64,000 nucleotides of DNA from VRUE01 sp035712345 (GTDB lineage: Bacteria > Actinomycetota > Thermoleophilia > Solirubrobacterales > 70-9). Location of the stretch: positions 1 through 64,000 of the forward strand of contig DASTAY010000045.1 in assembly GCA_035712345.1 (NCBI GenBank), in the 5' to 3' direction. The position numbers and the translations under genes were made by a program. Under the pieces are notes generated by a model, which was not told the origin of the DNA, searched no databases, and saw only the letters and a program-made list of their open reading frames with translations. This document shows positions 1 through 10,310 of the stretch, in pieces (the first letter of the stretch is position 1; the number at the start of each line of letters is the position of its first letter).

Positions 1-1747
<1,747 letters not shown>

Positions 1748-1749
1748 CT

Positions 1750-1772
1750 CTAACTCCAGTTTTTGTAGTTAG
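1750..1772 (-). promoter_or_regulatory. Inverted repeat at the lon start, candidate operator
   Basis: CTAACT (1750-1755) and AGTTAG (1767-1772) are perfect reverse complements 11 nt apart, ending 3 nt upstream of the lon ATG in an AT-rich patch unlike the surroundings. Heat-shock repressors of the HspR type bind spaced inverted repeats near actinobacterial chaperone and protease genes, but these arms do not match the published HAIR consensus, so the binder is unknown. Confidence 0.35.
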
Positions 1773-1806
1773 TCCTGATAGAGGATAGCGCAGGCCGCAC
1801 GCCGTG

Positions 1807-1855
1807 AGCGCCGTAGAGGTTTGGACCGCTATTCGGACCAAACCTCTACGGCGCT
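1807..1855. repeat. Long palindrome, copy 1 of an intergenic dyad repeat (terminator-like)
   Basis: Perfect 18-bp arms AGCGCCGTAGAGGTTTGG (1807-1824) and its complement (1838-1855), extended inwards by CCG/CGG after one A/A mismatch, with loop CTATT. It lies between the nhaA stop (1916) and the lon start, where it could end nhaA transcription. There is no T-tract. A second copy, almost identical including the loop, is at 10266-10310, so this is a dispersed element and not just a local hairpin. Confidence 0.8.
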
Positions 1856-1915
1856 TGCTCAAACCACCCGGAAAGCGCCGCTGGGAGCGTCGCGGCCGGC
1901 GCCTGGAACCGGCTT

Positions 1916-3802
1916 TCAGCTCATCAGCCCGGCGCGGGCACGAGCGGCTTTGACCGCCGCGGAGAGGGTCTCGATGTCGTAGGCGCCCTCGTGGCGGCGG
2001 CCGTTGACGAAGAAGGTCGGCGTGCCGGTGACGCCGCTGCCGTCGGCCGAGTCGACGTCGCGCTCGACCCGCGCGGCGTAGGCGTTGCGGCGCAGGTCCT
2101 CGCGGAAGCGATCGAGGTCGAGGCCCAGGCCCTCGGCATAGGCCTCGAGCGCGGGCAGGCGAAGATCGGCCTGGTGGTCGAGCAGCTGGTCGTGCATCTC
2201 CCAGAAGGCGCCCTGCGCCGACGCCGCCTCCGATGCCTGCGCGGCGAGCTCGGCGTGCGGATGGACGTCGGAGAGCGGCAGGTGGCGCCAGACGTAGCGG
2301 ACGTCGCCGAAATCGGCGAGCAGCTCGCGGATCACCGACTCCGCCCTGCCGCAGTAGGGGCACTCGAGGTCGCCGTACTCGACCACCGTGACCGGCGCCT
2401 CCGCCGGCCCGCGCACGTGGTCGACCCCGGGATCGACCGGCAACGCCAGGTCTACCAGCGATTCCGAGCCGCCGAGCAGGGCGCGGATGCGCAGCCGGCG
2501 AGGCAGACGCGCGGTGGTCCGGAAGACGAGCCAGGTGAGCGCCGAGGCGCAGATCGCGGCGGTGAGCACGCCGAGCTTCGCCTCGCGCAGCTCGGTCCCG
2601 TCGAAGGCGAGCGCCGCGATCAGCAGCGAGACGGTGAAGCCGATCCCGGCGATCGTGCCGCCGCCGGCGGTGGCGACCCAGCCAACCGGGGGGCGCAGGC
2701 GGCCGCCGCTCAGCTTGGTCGCCAGCCAGGCGCTCCCGGTCACCCCCACCGGCTTGCCGAGCACGTAGGCGGCGACGATCCCGAGCGTCAGCGGCGAGGT
2801 GTAGGCCGCGGAGAGGAAGTCGCCGTCCAGCGCGATGCCGACGTTGGCGAGCGCGAACAGGGGGACGACGACGTAGCTCGTCCACGGGTGGTAGAGCGCC
2901 AGCAGCCGCGCGTTGGGCGAGACCGCCGCCCGCACGCCCTGACTCGCGCTTCGGGCCAGCTCCGGCGTCGGCTGCTCGCGAAAGCTGCGGAAGAGGTGCG
3001 TCGCCCGCTCGAGCTCTTCGCGACCTGCCGGGTAGGCCCAGGTGACCAGCCCCACCGCGAGGCCGAGCACGACCGGGTCGACGCCCGATTCGAACAGCGC
3101 CACCCAGGCGACCGCGGCGAGCAGGAAGTAGACCAGGCCGGGACGGATGCGCAGCGCCAGGGCGAGCAGGATCGCGGCGAAAGCGGCGAAGGCGATCAGC
3201 AACGGCCCGAGCGCGACGTGGCCGCTGTAGGCGATGGCGATCACCAGCAGCGCGACGACGTCGTCGACGACGATGATCGTCAGCATGAAGCCGCGCAGGC
3301 GGTCGGGGAAGCGCGGCCCGACCAGGGCGAGCATGCCGAGCGCGAAGGCGGTGTCGGTCGACATCGCCACCCCCCAGCCACCCGCCGCATCGCCGTCGCC
3401 GTTGACCAGCAGGTAGATCGCGACCGGCAGCGCCATCCCGCCGAGTGCGGCCAGCACCGGCAGCGCCAGGCGGCTGCGCTCGCGCAGCTCGCCGACGTCG
3501 AACTCGCGCCGCACCTCGAGCCCGACGACGAAGAAGAAGAACGTCATCAACCCGCTGTTGACCCAATCGCGCAGGTCCTGTGAGATGCCCGAGCCGCCGA
3601 GCTGGATCGAGAGCTCGGTCCGCCAGACGCTGTCGTAGGAGGAGAGGTCGACGTTCGCCCAGACCAGCGCGGCGACCGCCGCGACGAACAGCACGCTGGC
3701 GCTGCCGGTCTCGGTGGCGAGGAAATCCCGCAGCGGCCCGGGCAGGCTGCGAGCCCAGGCGGTGCGGCCGCTGAACGCCGCGCGGGCGGAGGAGTCGCTC
3801 AT
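1916..3802 (-). CDS. nhaA: Na+/H+ antiporter NhaA fused to a DsbA-like thioredoxin domain
   Basis: A 628-residue protein in two parts. Residues about 1-430 are a polytopic NhaA antiporter: the transport aspartates are visible in STDTAFALG (near 150) and VVDDVVAL (near 179), and a lysine in the GKPVGV helix. Residues about 455-625 form a DsbA-type thioredoxin fold with active site ECPYCGRAE (near 482) and the cis-proline segment GVTGTPTFFVNG. NhaA alone is about 390 residues. The family is known to exchange Na+ for H+ at the plasma membrane; the tail should act as a disulfide oxidoreductase, with side of membrane not certain. ATG start, 27 nt after the stop of the secreted-protein gene, suggesting co-transcription. 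Confidence 0.93.
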   Translation of the reverse strand: MSDSSARAAFSGRTAWARSLPGPLRDFLATETGSASVLFVAAVAALVWANVDLSSYDSVWRTELSIQLGGSGISQDLRDWVNSGLMTFFFFVVGLEVRREFDVGELRERSRLALPVLAALGGMALPVAIYLLVNGDGDAAGGWGVAMSTDTAFALGMLALVGPRFPDRLRGFMLTIIVVDDVVALLVIAIAYSGHVALGPLLIAFAAFAAILLALALRIRPGLVYFLLAAVAWVALFESGVDPVVLGLAVGLVTWAYPAGREELERATHLFRSFREQPTPELARSASQGVRAAVSPNARLLALYHPWTSYVVVPLFALANVGIALDGDFLSAAYTSPLTLGIVAAYVLGKPVGVTGSAWLATKLSGGRLRPPVGWVATAGGGTIAGIGFTVSLLIAALAFDGTELREAKLGVLTAAICASALTWLVFRTTARLPRRLRIRALLGGSESLVDLALPVDPGVDHVRGPAEAPVTVVEYGDLECPYCGRAESVIRELLADFGDVRYVWRHLPLSDVHPHAELAAQASEAASAQGAFWEMHDQLLDHQADLRLPALEAYAEGLGLDLDRFREDLRRNAYAARVERDVDSADGSGVTGTPTFFVNGRRHEGAYDIETLSAAVKAARARAGLMS

Positions 3803-3829
3803 CGCGACCAGCCTGTCACCTCGGGACGG

Positions 3830-4279
3830 CTAGTAGCTCGAGAGGAGCGTGCAGGGCAACGGGATGTTCCCCTGTCTGGGCCCTTCGCCGGGGGCGCCGC
3901 CCGGCCAGCTGTAGTGGATCTTGGTGAAGTGGCGCTTGCCGTCCTGGGAGCAGAGCCGTGGCCGCGAGAGGACGACTTTCATCGCGCCCTTGGCGACGCG
4001 GCCCGCGGCGCAGTCGGGGGTGCAGACCTTTTCCTTGCCGAGGCCGGCGCCGGCGGCGCGCTTCGCCCCCCAGCTGGTCCACTGCAGCTTGGTCGCGACC
4101 AGACCGGCGTCGCCGCAGGTGAGCACGATCGAGCGCGGCTTGAAGGCGGCGCCGTTGCAATCGCTGGTCACGTAAGTCCGCGCCGCACCGGCCTGGGCCG
4201 CCGCGGTCACCGCCGCGAGGCCGGCGAGGACGACGACCAGGAGGATCGGGAGCAGGCGGCTGGATGAGCGACGGGCCAC
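3830..4279 (-). CDS. Small secreted cysteine-containing protein
   Basis: 149 residues with an N-terminal signal peptide (positive MARRSSSR, then a hydrophobic LLPILLVVVLAGLAAV core and an A-x-A type cleavage region near residue 33). The mature part contains about five cysteines and the words SIVLTCGDAG and LQWTSWGAKRAAG, a pattern seen in secreted actinobacterial proteins of unknown function. GTG start at 4279; a -10-like TAGGAT on the minus strand (4294-4289) ends 9 nt before it, consistent with a leaderless message. It precedes nhaA on the same strand. No function is assigned. Confidence 0.75.
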   Translation of the reverse strand: MARRSSSRLLPILLVVVLAGLAAVTAAAQAGAARTYVTSDCNGAAFKPRSIVLTCGDAGLVATKLQWTSWGAKRAAGAGLGKEKVCTPDCAAGRVAKGAMKVVLSRPRLCSQDGKRHFTKIHYSWPGGAPGEGPRQGNIPLPCTLLSSY

Positions 4280-4325
4280 GGTGGCGTGATCCTACTAAGC
4301 GAAGGCCCGGCCAACCTGCGACCGG

Positions 4326-4350
4326 GTTTCTCCTCCCGAATTTTGGGTAA
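4326..4350 (+). promoter_or_regulatory. SigB/SigF-like promoter of the lipase gene
   Basis: GTTT (4326-4329), 15 nt, then GGGTAA (4345-4350), which matches the actinobacterial general-stress sigma consensus GTTT-N14-17-GGGTA. The -10 ends 10 nt before the ATG at 4361, leaving almost no 5' leader. The same arrangement recurs at four other places in the window. Confidence 0.65.
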
Positions 4351-4360
4351 AAGACGGACG

Positions 4361-5263
4361 ATGCGGCGCCTGCTCGTTGTCCTGGCGGTTCTGGTTGCGG
4401 CCGCGGCGAGCGCCGCTTCGGCCGGCGCCGCGAACCTGCCCGTCCTCTACGACGGCGTCCTCGGCTACGCCCACGCCAGCCCGACCGCCAGCCCTCCGGG
4501 GGCCAACGACTGGTCGTGCCGGCCAAGCGCGACCCATCCGCGGCCGGTGGTGCTCGTCCACGGCACCTTCGCCGACATGTCCGACAGCTGGCAGGCGCTC
4601 TCGCCGCTGCTCCACAACCATGGCTACTGCGTCTTCGCGCTCAACTACGGCGCGCACGACGGCAGCGACGCGCTCGGCGTCTACGGGGTCGGGGAGATCG
4701 GCGAATCCGCGGCCGAGCTGGCCGCCTTCGTCGACCGGGTGCTCGAAGCCACCGGAGCCTCCCGGGTCGATATGGTCGGGCACTCCCAGGGCGGGATGAT
4801 GCCCCGCTACTACCTGAAGGAGCTCGGCGGGGCCGCGAAGGTGCACACCCTCGTCGGCCTCTCCCCCTCCAACCACGGCACTACCGCCAGCGGGCTCTTC
4901 ACGCTGGGCGAATTCCTCCCCGGCGCGGACGAATTCCTCGGCCTCTGCCCCGCCTGCGGCGAGCAGGCAGCCGGCTCCGAATTCCTCGAAGCGCTCAACG
5001 CAGGCGGCGACACCGTTGCCGGCGTCGAATACACCGTGATCCAGACCCGCTACGACGAGGTCGTCACCCCCTACGCCTCGGCCTTCCTCTCGGGACCGAA
5101 CGTGACCGACGTCCTGCTGCAGCGCCAGTGCCCGCTCGACGGCGGCGAGCACCTCTCGATGCCCTACGACCACATCGCCGACGCCGACGTCCTCACCGCG
5201 CTCGATCCGACCCACCCGATGCATCCCCTCTGCACCCCGATCGCGCCGGTCGCGGGCGGCTGA
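4361..5263 (+). CDS. Secreted triacylglycerol lipase/esterase, alpha/beta hydrolase
   Basis: 300 residues. The signal peptide (MRRLLVVLAVLVAAAASAASAGA) fixes the start at 4361; it also sits directly behind a GTTT-N15-GGGTAA promoter. The mature enzyme has the oxyanion-region motif VVLVHGTFADMSDSW and nucleophile elbow GHSQGG with Ser near residue 142, plus DHIADADV carrying the likely His late in the protein. The layout fits secreted class-2 lipases of actinobacteria (Lipase_2 type). Cysteines in CRPSAT, LCPACGE and QCPLDGG may form disulfides. It is expected to hydrolyse esters outside the cell; substrate range cannot be told. Confidence 0.88.
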   Translation: MRRLLVVLAVLVAAAASAASAGAANLPVLYDGVLGYAHASPTASPPGANDWSCRPSATHPRPVVLVHGTFADMSDSWQALSPLLHNHGYCVFALNYGAHDGSDALGVYGVGEIGESAAELAAFVDRVLEATGASRVDMVGHSQGGMMPRYYLKELGGAAKVHTLVGLSPSNHGTTASGLFTLGEFLPGADEFLGLCPACGEQAAGSEFLEALNAGGDTVAGVEYTVIQTRYDEVVTPYASAFLSGPNVTDVLLQRQCPLDGGEHLSMPYDHIADADVLTALDPTHPMHPLCTPIAPVAGG

Positions 5264-5281
5264 GCGGCGAGCGGCGGGCCC

Positions 5282-5287
5282 TAGACT
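5282..5287 (+). promoter_or_regulatory. -10 element TAGACT of the aldo/keto reductase gene
   Basis: TAGACT ends 8 nt before GTG 5296, a spacing that makes the start codon the likely first transcribed bases (leaderless). No convincing -35 is visible in the GC-rich DNA upstream. Confidence 0.45.
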
Positions 5288-5295
5288 GATTGACC

Positions 5296-6273
5296 GTGAC
5301 CGACCCCGCTCCGACCCGTCGGCTCGGCGACTCCGAGCTGGAGGTCTCCGTCGCCGGGCTGGGCTGCAACAACTTCGGCGGCCGCATCGGGGAGGAGCAG
5401 ACCGCCGCCGTGTTGGAGGCGGCGCTCGACGTGGGCGTGAGCCTGTTCGACACCGCCGACATCTACGGCGGCGGCGAGAGCGAGCGGCTGATGGGCGAGG
5501 CGCTCGAGGGGCGCCGCGACGAATACGTGCTGGCGACCAAGTTCGGCATGGAGATGCCCGAGTCCGCCGGCGCCCCCGACGCACCGCGGGGATCGCGCGA
5601 GTACATCCGCTGGGCGATCGAGGGCTCGCTGCGACGCCTGCGGGTCGAGCGGATCGACCTCTACCAGTACCACGAGCCCGACGGCGTCACGCCGCTCGAG
5701 GAGACGCTCGCCGCCCTCGACGAGCTGGTTGGCGAAGGCCTGGTCGGCGCGATCGGCTGCTCCAACTTCAGCGCCACCCAGCTCGAGCAGGCCGAGCGGA
5801 TCTCCCGCGAGCGCGGGCTCGCCCGCTTCGTCACCCTGCAGAACGAGTACAGCCTGCTCGAGCGCGAGATCGAGGCCGAGGTCACCCCGGCCTGCGAGCG
5901 GCTCGGCGTCTCGGTCCTGCCCTACTTCCCGCTCGCCCGCGGCCTGCTCACCGGCAAGTACCGGCGTGGCGAGCGCGGCCCGGAGGGGACTCGCCTCGCC
6001 GGCGAGGAACAGGCGGGCAGCGACGCGCAGTTCGACGTCGTCGAGGCGCTCGAAGCCTTCGCCGCCGAGCGCGGCGTCGGCGTGCTCGAGGTCGCGATCG
6101 GCTGGCTCGCCGCGCAACCGGCGATCGGCTCTGTGATCGCCGGTGCGACCCGGCCCGAGCAGGTGAAGGCGAACGCCGCCGCGGTCGCCTGGCAGCCGAG
6201 CGAGGCCGATCTCGCCGAGCTCGACCGGATCGCTCCCGCCGCTTCGACTTCGCCAGGGAGCAGGCGCGACTAG
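5296..6273 (+). CDS. Aldo/keto reductase
   Basis: About 325 residues, NADPH-dependent carbonyl reductase of the AKR superfamily, cytoplasmic. The catalytic tetrad is visible: Asp and Tyr in FDTADIYGGGESE, Lys in LATKFG, His in YQYHEPDG. GCSNFSATQLEQA and the C-terminal cofactor segment SVIAGATRPEQVKANA are family hallmarks. GTG 5296 is preferred because TAGACT lies just upstream; TTG 5290 is a possible alternative. The stop codon overlaps that of the convergent sulfatase gene by 4 nt, so the two share a 3' end. Confidence 0.93.
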   Translation: MTDPAPTRRLGDSELEVSVAGLGCNNFGGRIGEEQTAAVLEAALDVGVSLFDTADIYGGGESERLMGEALEGRRDEYVLATKFGMEMPESAGAPDAPRGSREYIRWAIEGSLRRLRVERIDLYQYHEPDGVTPLEETLAALDELVGEGLVGAIGCSNFSATQLEQAERISRERGLARFVTLQNEYSLLEREIEAEVTPACERLGVSVLPYFPLARGLLTGKYRRGERGPEGTRLAGEEQAGSDAQFDVVEALEAFAAERGVGVLEVAIGWLAAQPAIGSVIAGATRPEQVKANAAAVAWQPSEADLAELDRIAPAASTSPGSRRD

Positions 6274-7877
6274 GAGGTCGGCGGCGCCAGGCGGGTCTTT
6301 TCGACCCGGGCGAGCTTGGCTTTGAGGCGTTTCAGCTCCGCCTCCTCGGTGGCGCTGCGCTTGTGGCCGGGGAAGGCGATGTTGCGCTTCTCCAGCGGGT
6401 CGAGCTTGAGGTCGTACATCTCCCACTGCGGGGCCCTGCGGCCTTTGGCGTCGTAGTACTTGGCCAGCTTCCAGCGCCCTTCGCGGATGCTGACGATGTG
6501 GTTCGGCGCTTTCGGGTAGGGAGGGTGCTTCTGCCCCGACTGGTAGTCGTCGTAGGTGAAGACGACGTAGTCCTGCACGCCGCGCCGGGAGCCGGGGTGC
6601 AGCACGAGCTTCGAGTAGTCGACTCCCTGCCATTCGGCGCGGGCGCTGCGCGGCGCCGCCGCCAGGCTGGCCAGCGTCGGCAGGAAGTCGACGTGGGAGA
6701 CCAGCGCGTCGCTCTGCGCCGGCTTCGGGAAGAGCTTCGGGTTGGAGTAGACGAGCGGCACCCGCGTCGCCTCCTCGTAGAAGTTGAAGTTCTTCTGCCG
6801 CAGGCCGCCGTGGGCGAGGCCCATCTCACCGTGGTCGGCGGTGCGCACGATCAGCGTGTCGTCGAAGAGGCCGGTCTCTTCGAGCTTGTCGAGCACGTTG
6901 ACCAGGTAGCTGTCCGAGGAGCGCATCAGGTTGCCGTAGAAGTTCAGGTAGTTGCGCCGCTGCTCGCTGTTTTCCGGCTTGCCGGTGAGGTTGAAGATGC
7001 GCAGGAATTCGGCCTGGACCGAGGGCTTGGTCGAGAGGTCTTCGTCCCAGGTGGCCGGCTCGCGGACGTTGCCCTGCAGCCAGGAGTCGTCATAGCCCGC
7101 TTCTTCGAAGGTCTTGCTCGGGTAGAAGAGGACGTCGTGCGGGTTGACCAGTGAGATCACCATGAAGAAGGGCTGTTCCTGCGCCGCGTTCGTGCCCAGG
7201 TACTCGAGTGCCCCTTCGTTCGCGCCTTCGCCGGTCGAATCGATGAAGCGCCCGTCGTTGTCGGGGTTGCCGCCGCCGGCCTCGGGGACCGTCTGGTTGG
7301 CGCCCGCGTCGGGCGGGTTCCAGCGGTCGAAGCCGTACTTTTCGAGGTCGGCCGGCACGGCGTGTTCGGGTTCGGCCGGTTTCGAGCAGTGCCACTTGCC
7401 CTTGTAGATGACCTTGTAGCCGGCCGCCTTCATCACCGTCGCGAGGTTGGGGATGTCCGTCGGCAGCTCGACCTGCGGGTTCTTCGGCGGTTTCATGTCT
7501 TCCTCGAGCGTGTACTTGACCCCGTGCTGGGCGGGGAAGTAGCCGCTCATCAGGGTCGAGCGCGCGGGCGAGCACATGCAGGCGTTGGTGAAGGCGCGTT
7601 CGAAGCTGAGCCCGTGCCGGCGCAGGCGCCGCATCCCCGGCAGGTTCTGGCGCAGCCAGTTCTGCGGAAAGTGCTGGATCGCCCGTTCCTGGTCGGTGAG
7701 GAAGAGGATGATGTTCATCCCGGCGACGTCGCGCCGCTTCCCCTTGCCCGCCCCGAGCGCCTGCTCGACGCCGGCGCCCTGCGCCAGCAGCGCCGCCGCC
7801 GCGGCGCCGGCGCCGGTCCCGATCAGCTCCTTGCGGGTGAGCCCGCGTTCGCGCTCGCGTTTTTCCTCTGGGCTCAC
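6270..7877 (-). CDS. Sulfatase (formylglycine-dependent, type I)
   Basis: 535 residues. The signature ACMCSPARSTLMSG carries the C-x-(A/P)-x-R site whose cysteine is converted to formylglycine; metal ligands are seen in LFLTDQER near the start and TADHGEMGLAHGG later. The N-terminus (TRKELIGTGAGAAAAALLAQ) looks like an export signal, Tat-like but with RK instead of RR, so it is probably exported. GTG 7877 is chosen because it overlaps the stop of the upstream beta-propeller gene (GTGA), implying translational coupling. Sulfatases of this size hydrolyse sulfate esters; the substrate is not predictable. No formylglycine-generating enzyme gene is in view. Confidence 0.92.
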   Translation of the reverse strand: MSPEEKRERERGLTRKELIGTGAGAAAAALLAQGAGVEQALGAGKGKRRDVAGMNIILFLTDQERAIQHFPQNWLRQNLPGMRRLRRHGLSFERAFTNACMCSPARSTLMSGYFPAQHGVKYTLEEDMKPPKNPQVELPTDIPNLATVMKAAGYKVIYKGKWHCSKPAEPEHAVPADLEKYGFDRWNPPDAGANQTVPEAGGGNPDNDGRFIDSTGEGANEGALEYLGTNAAQEQPFFMVISLVNPHDVLFYPSKTFEEAGYDDSWLQGNVREPATWDEDLSTKPSVQAEFLRIFNLTGKPENSEQRRNYLNFYGNLMRSSDSYLVNVLDKLEETGLFDDTLIVRTADHGEMGLAHGGLRQKNFNFYEEATRVPLVYSNPKLFPKPAQSDALVSHVDFLPTLASLAAAPRSARAEWQGVDYSKLVLHPGSRRGVQDYVVFTYDDYQSGQKHPPYPKAPNHIVSIREGRWKLAKYYDAKGRRAPQWEMYDLKLDPLEKRNIAFPGHKRSATEEAELKRLKAKLARVEKTRLAPPTS

Positions 7878-9346
7878 TGGCGCCTCCGGAAGATGTCGAC
7901 GGCATTGCTGCCGAACGAGGTCGAATACAGATAACGGCCGTCGGGGCTGAGTGCGATCGAGCTGACCCCGCGCAGGGCGCGGCCGCGCGCGCAGCCCGAC
8001 ACCGAGCGCGGCGCGAGGCAGCCCGAACGGCCCACCTTCTGGGCCACCGCGCCCGTCTTGGAGCGGTCGAGCACGTCGATCGCGCCGCTGGCGAAAGCCG
8101 CGACGTAGACGTTCCTGCCGTCCGGCGAGACCGCGAGCCCCTCGGGCGAGCTGAGCGCGCGGCCGAAGGAGCAGCCGACGGCGCGCAGCCAGACCAGGCA
8201 GCCGAAGGTCCCGGGCAGCTGCGCGAATTCGCCGCCTTCGCGGCCGAAGGAGGTGACGCTGTTGCTGAACAGCGAGGTCACGTAGACGCTGCCCTTCACC
8301 GAGCCGACCCCCACCGCGTTGGCGCCGCTGAGCTGACGCCCCGTCGCGCAACCGGTGAGCGGGGCGTCGGCTATGCAACCGCTGCCGTCGCTCGCCTGGC
8401 TCAGCGCGCCGGTCGATTTGTCGCGCGCGAGAACGGCCAGCGAGTTGGAGAGCGCGCCCGCGACGTAGACCCTTGCGCCGTTGGGGCTGATCGCCATCCC
8501 CTCGGGCGCGCCGAGCGCGATGCCCGGCGTGCAGCCACCGGTCGCTTCGGCGACGCAGCCGCTGTCGTCGCTCGGCTGGGTCAGCGCGCCGGTCGTGGGA
8601 TCGCGATCGAAGACCGCGACCGCGTTGCCGAAGAAGGAGCCGACGTAGACGTTGCGCCCGTCGGGGCTGACGACGACCACGTCCGGCGCGACCAGCGCCC
8701 GGCCCCGCGTGCAGACGGGGACCGGCAGGCCCGAGATGCAGCCGGCGGCGGCGGGCAGCTGGGTCAGCGCGCCGGTCGAGGGGTCGCGGCGGAAGACGGC
8801 GATCGAGTTGCTGCCGCGCGAGGTCGCGTAGACGTTGCGCCCGTCGGGGCTGACCGCGACCGAGTTGGGGCCGTTCAGCCCGTTCGCGCTCGCGCAGGCT
8901 TCGGCGCCTTTGACGGCGACGCAGCCCCCGGTCCCCCCCGGCTGGGTCAGCCTGCCGGTGCGGGAGTTGCGCCTGAAGATCGCGATCGCGTTGCTGCGCA
9001 GCGAGGCGACGTAGACGTTCTTGCCGTTCGGGCTGAGCGCGATCGCGCGCGACCCCATGAACGGGCCGGGGCCCTTCAGCGCGCGGGCCGTCCCACAGCC
9101 GGGCGCCCGGACCGAGCTGTCGACCAGGCAGCCGTGCGCACCCGGCAGTTGCGCCAGCGTGCCGGGCTCCGGCGCTCGGCCCCTCCTCGTCTTGCCTCCG
9201 CCCCGGTGAGCCTTGCCTCCCCGGTGGTGAGGGCGGTGCGGCGCGGAGAGGGCGAGCGCGGTCGCGGGCAGCGCGGTCGCGACGAACAGCACGAGCAGGA
9301 CGTGCGGCAAGAGGCCGAAACGGGAGCTCGAGAGCGAGGGGCGCAT
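7874..9346 (-). CDS. Secreted beta-propeller protein with YncE/lactonase-like repeats
   Basis: 490 residues. A signal peptide (hydrophobic FGLLPHVLLVLFVATALPATALAL) and a short basic His/Gly/Arg-rich linker precede about seven repeats of roughly 55 residues. Each repeat carries a version of AVSPDGRNVYVAS followed by NSIAVFRRDPSTGALTQ and a Gly-Cys pair (GGCVA, AGCIS). Such repeats fold as beta-propeller blades and are common in secreted proteins of Solirubrobacter-like bacteria. No enzymatic residues can be named. It is coupled by a 4-nt overlap to the downstream sulfatase, so a joint role at the cell surface is plausible. Confidence 0.88.
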   Translation of the reverse strand: MRPSLSSSRFGLLPHVLLVLFVATALPATALALSAPHRPHHRGGKAHRGGGKTRRGRAPEPGTLAQLPGAHGCLVDSSVRAPGCGTARALKGPGPFMGSRAIALSPNGKNVYVASLRSNAIAIFRRNSRTGRLTQPGGTGGCVAVKGAEACASANGLNGPNSVAVSPDGRNVYATSRGSNSIAVFRRDPSTGALTQLPAAAGCISGLPVPVCTRGRALVAPDVVVVSPDGRNVYVGSFFGNAVAVFDRDPTTGALTQPSDDSGCVAEATGGCTPGIALGAPEGMAISPNGARVYVAGALSNSLAVLARDKSTGALSQASDGSGCIADAPLTGCATGRQLSGANAVGVGSVKGSVYVTSLFSNSVTSFGREGGEFAQLPGTFGCLVWLRAVGCSFGRALSSPEGLAVSPDGRNVYVAAFASGAIDVLDRSKTGAVAQKVGRSGCLAPRSVSGCARGRALRGVSSIALSPDGRYLYSTSFGSNAVDIFRRRQ

Positions 9347-9462
9347 GGGCGGCGAGCGTAATCGCTCCTGCGGACAGCGAACCGCGCCGGCCGGCGAGTT
9401 CCGGGAACTAGGCTAGGAGGCGAGGCGACCGCTGCGCGAACACGACCGAAGGGAGCAGGACG

Positions 9463-10227
9463 ATGGCGAGCCCACTGGAAGGAAGCGTCGCACTGATCAC
9501 CGGCGCGAGCAGCGGCATCGGCGAGGCGACCGCCCGGGCGCTGGCGTCCCAGGGGGCCAAGGTCGCGGTTGCCGCCCGCCGCCTCGAACGGCTCGAGCGG
9601 CTCGCGGCCGAGATCGGCGGCAAGGGCCACACCGCGCTGGCGATCGAGGCCGACGTGACCGACTCCGAGCAGGCGATCGCGATGGTCGGACGCACCGTCG
9701 ACGAGCTGGGCGGCCTCGACGTCGTCGTCAACAACGCCGGCGTGATGCTGCTCGGCCCGATCGAGGACGCACCCACGGAGGAGTGGGAGCGGATGATCGA
9801 CATCAACCTCAAGGGGCTGATCGCCACCACCCACGCCGCCCTCCCCCACCTCCTCGCCGCGGCCGAGGAATCCGAGCGCGGCTGCGCCGACCTGGTCAAC
9901 ATCAGCTCCGTCGCCGGTCGCGTCGCCCGCGCCGGCTCCGGCGTCTACAACCTGACCAAGCACGGCGTCGTCGCCTTCAGCGAGTCCTTCCGCCAGGAGT
10001 TCGCCGGCCGCCGCGTGCGCTCGACGATCGTCGAGCCGGGCGCCGTCGCCACCGAGCTCACCGACCACATCCGCGACGGCGTGCGCGAGAAAGTGCGCGA
10101 ACGCTTCTCCGACATGCAGGTGCTCGAGTCCGAGGACATCGCCGACGCGATCGCCTACGCGGTCACCCGCCCGGCGCACGTCTGCGTCAACGAGATCCTC
10201 ATCCGCCCGACCGAACAGGTGGGCTGA
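9463..10227 (+). CDS. Short-chain dehydrogenase/reductase (clavaldehyde-dehydrogenase-like SDR)
   Basis: 254 residues, a classical SDR: cofactor motif TGASSGIGEATA near residue 14, NNAG in VVNNAGVMLLG, catalytic Ser in NISSVAGR and the YxxxK pair in YNLTKHG. It should catalyse NAD(P)-linked oxidation or reduction of an alcohol/carbonyl. The start ATG has AGGGAG about 10 nt upstream; a possible -10 TAGGCT is at 9409-9414. It is monocistronic, ending 38 nt before the second copy of the long palindrome. Confidence 0.92.
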   Translation: MASPLEGSVALITGASSGIGEATARALASQGAKVAVAARRLERLERLAAEIGGKGHTALAIEADVTDSEQAIAMVGRTVDELGGLDVVVNNAGVMLLGPIEDAPTEEWERMIDINLKGLIATTHAALPHLLAAAEESERGCADLVNISSVAGRVARAGSGVYNLTKHGVVAFSESFRQEFAGRRVRSTIVEPGAVATELTDHIRDGVREKVRERFSDMQVLESEDIADAIAYAVTRPAHVCVNEILIRPTEQVG

Positions 10228-10265
10228 GGGCCGCGAAACCGCTGACCCGAGCGCGCAAGCGCGAG

Positions 10266-10310
10266 CGCCGTAGAGGTTTGGTCCGCTATCCGGACCAAAC
10301 CTCTACGGCG
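10266..10310. repeat. Long palindrome, copy 2, between convergent genes
   Basis: Perfect 20-bp arms (10266-10285 and 10291-10310) around loop CTATC. It matches copy 1 at 1807-1855 except at the loop edge. It sits between the convergent SDR and VOC genes, where a bidirectional terminator is expected. The right arm contains the VOC gene's stop codon (TAG, minus strand 10305-10303) and its last codons. Confidence 0.85.
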
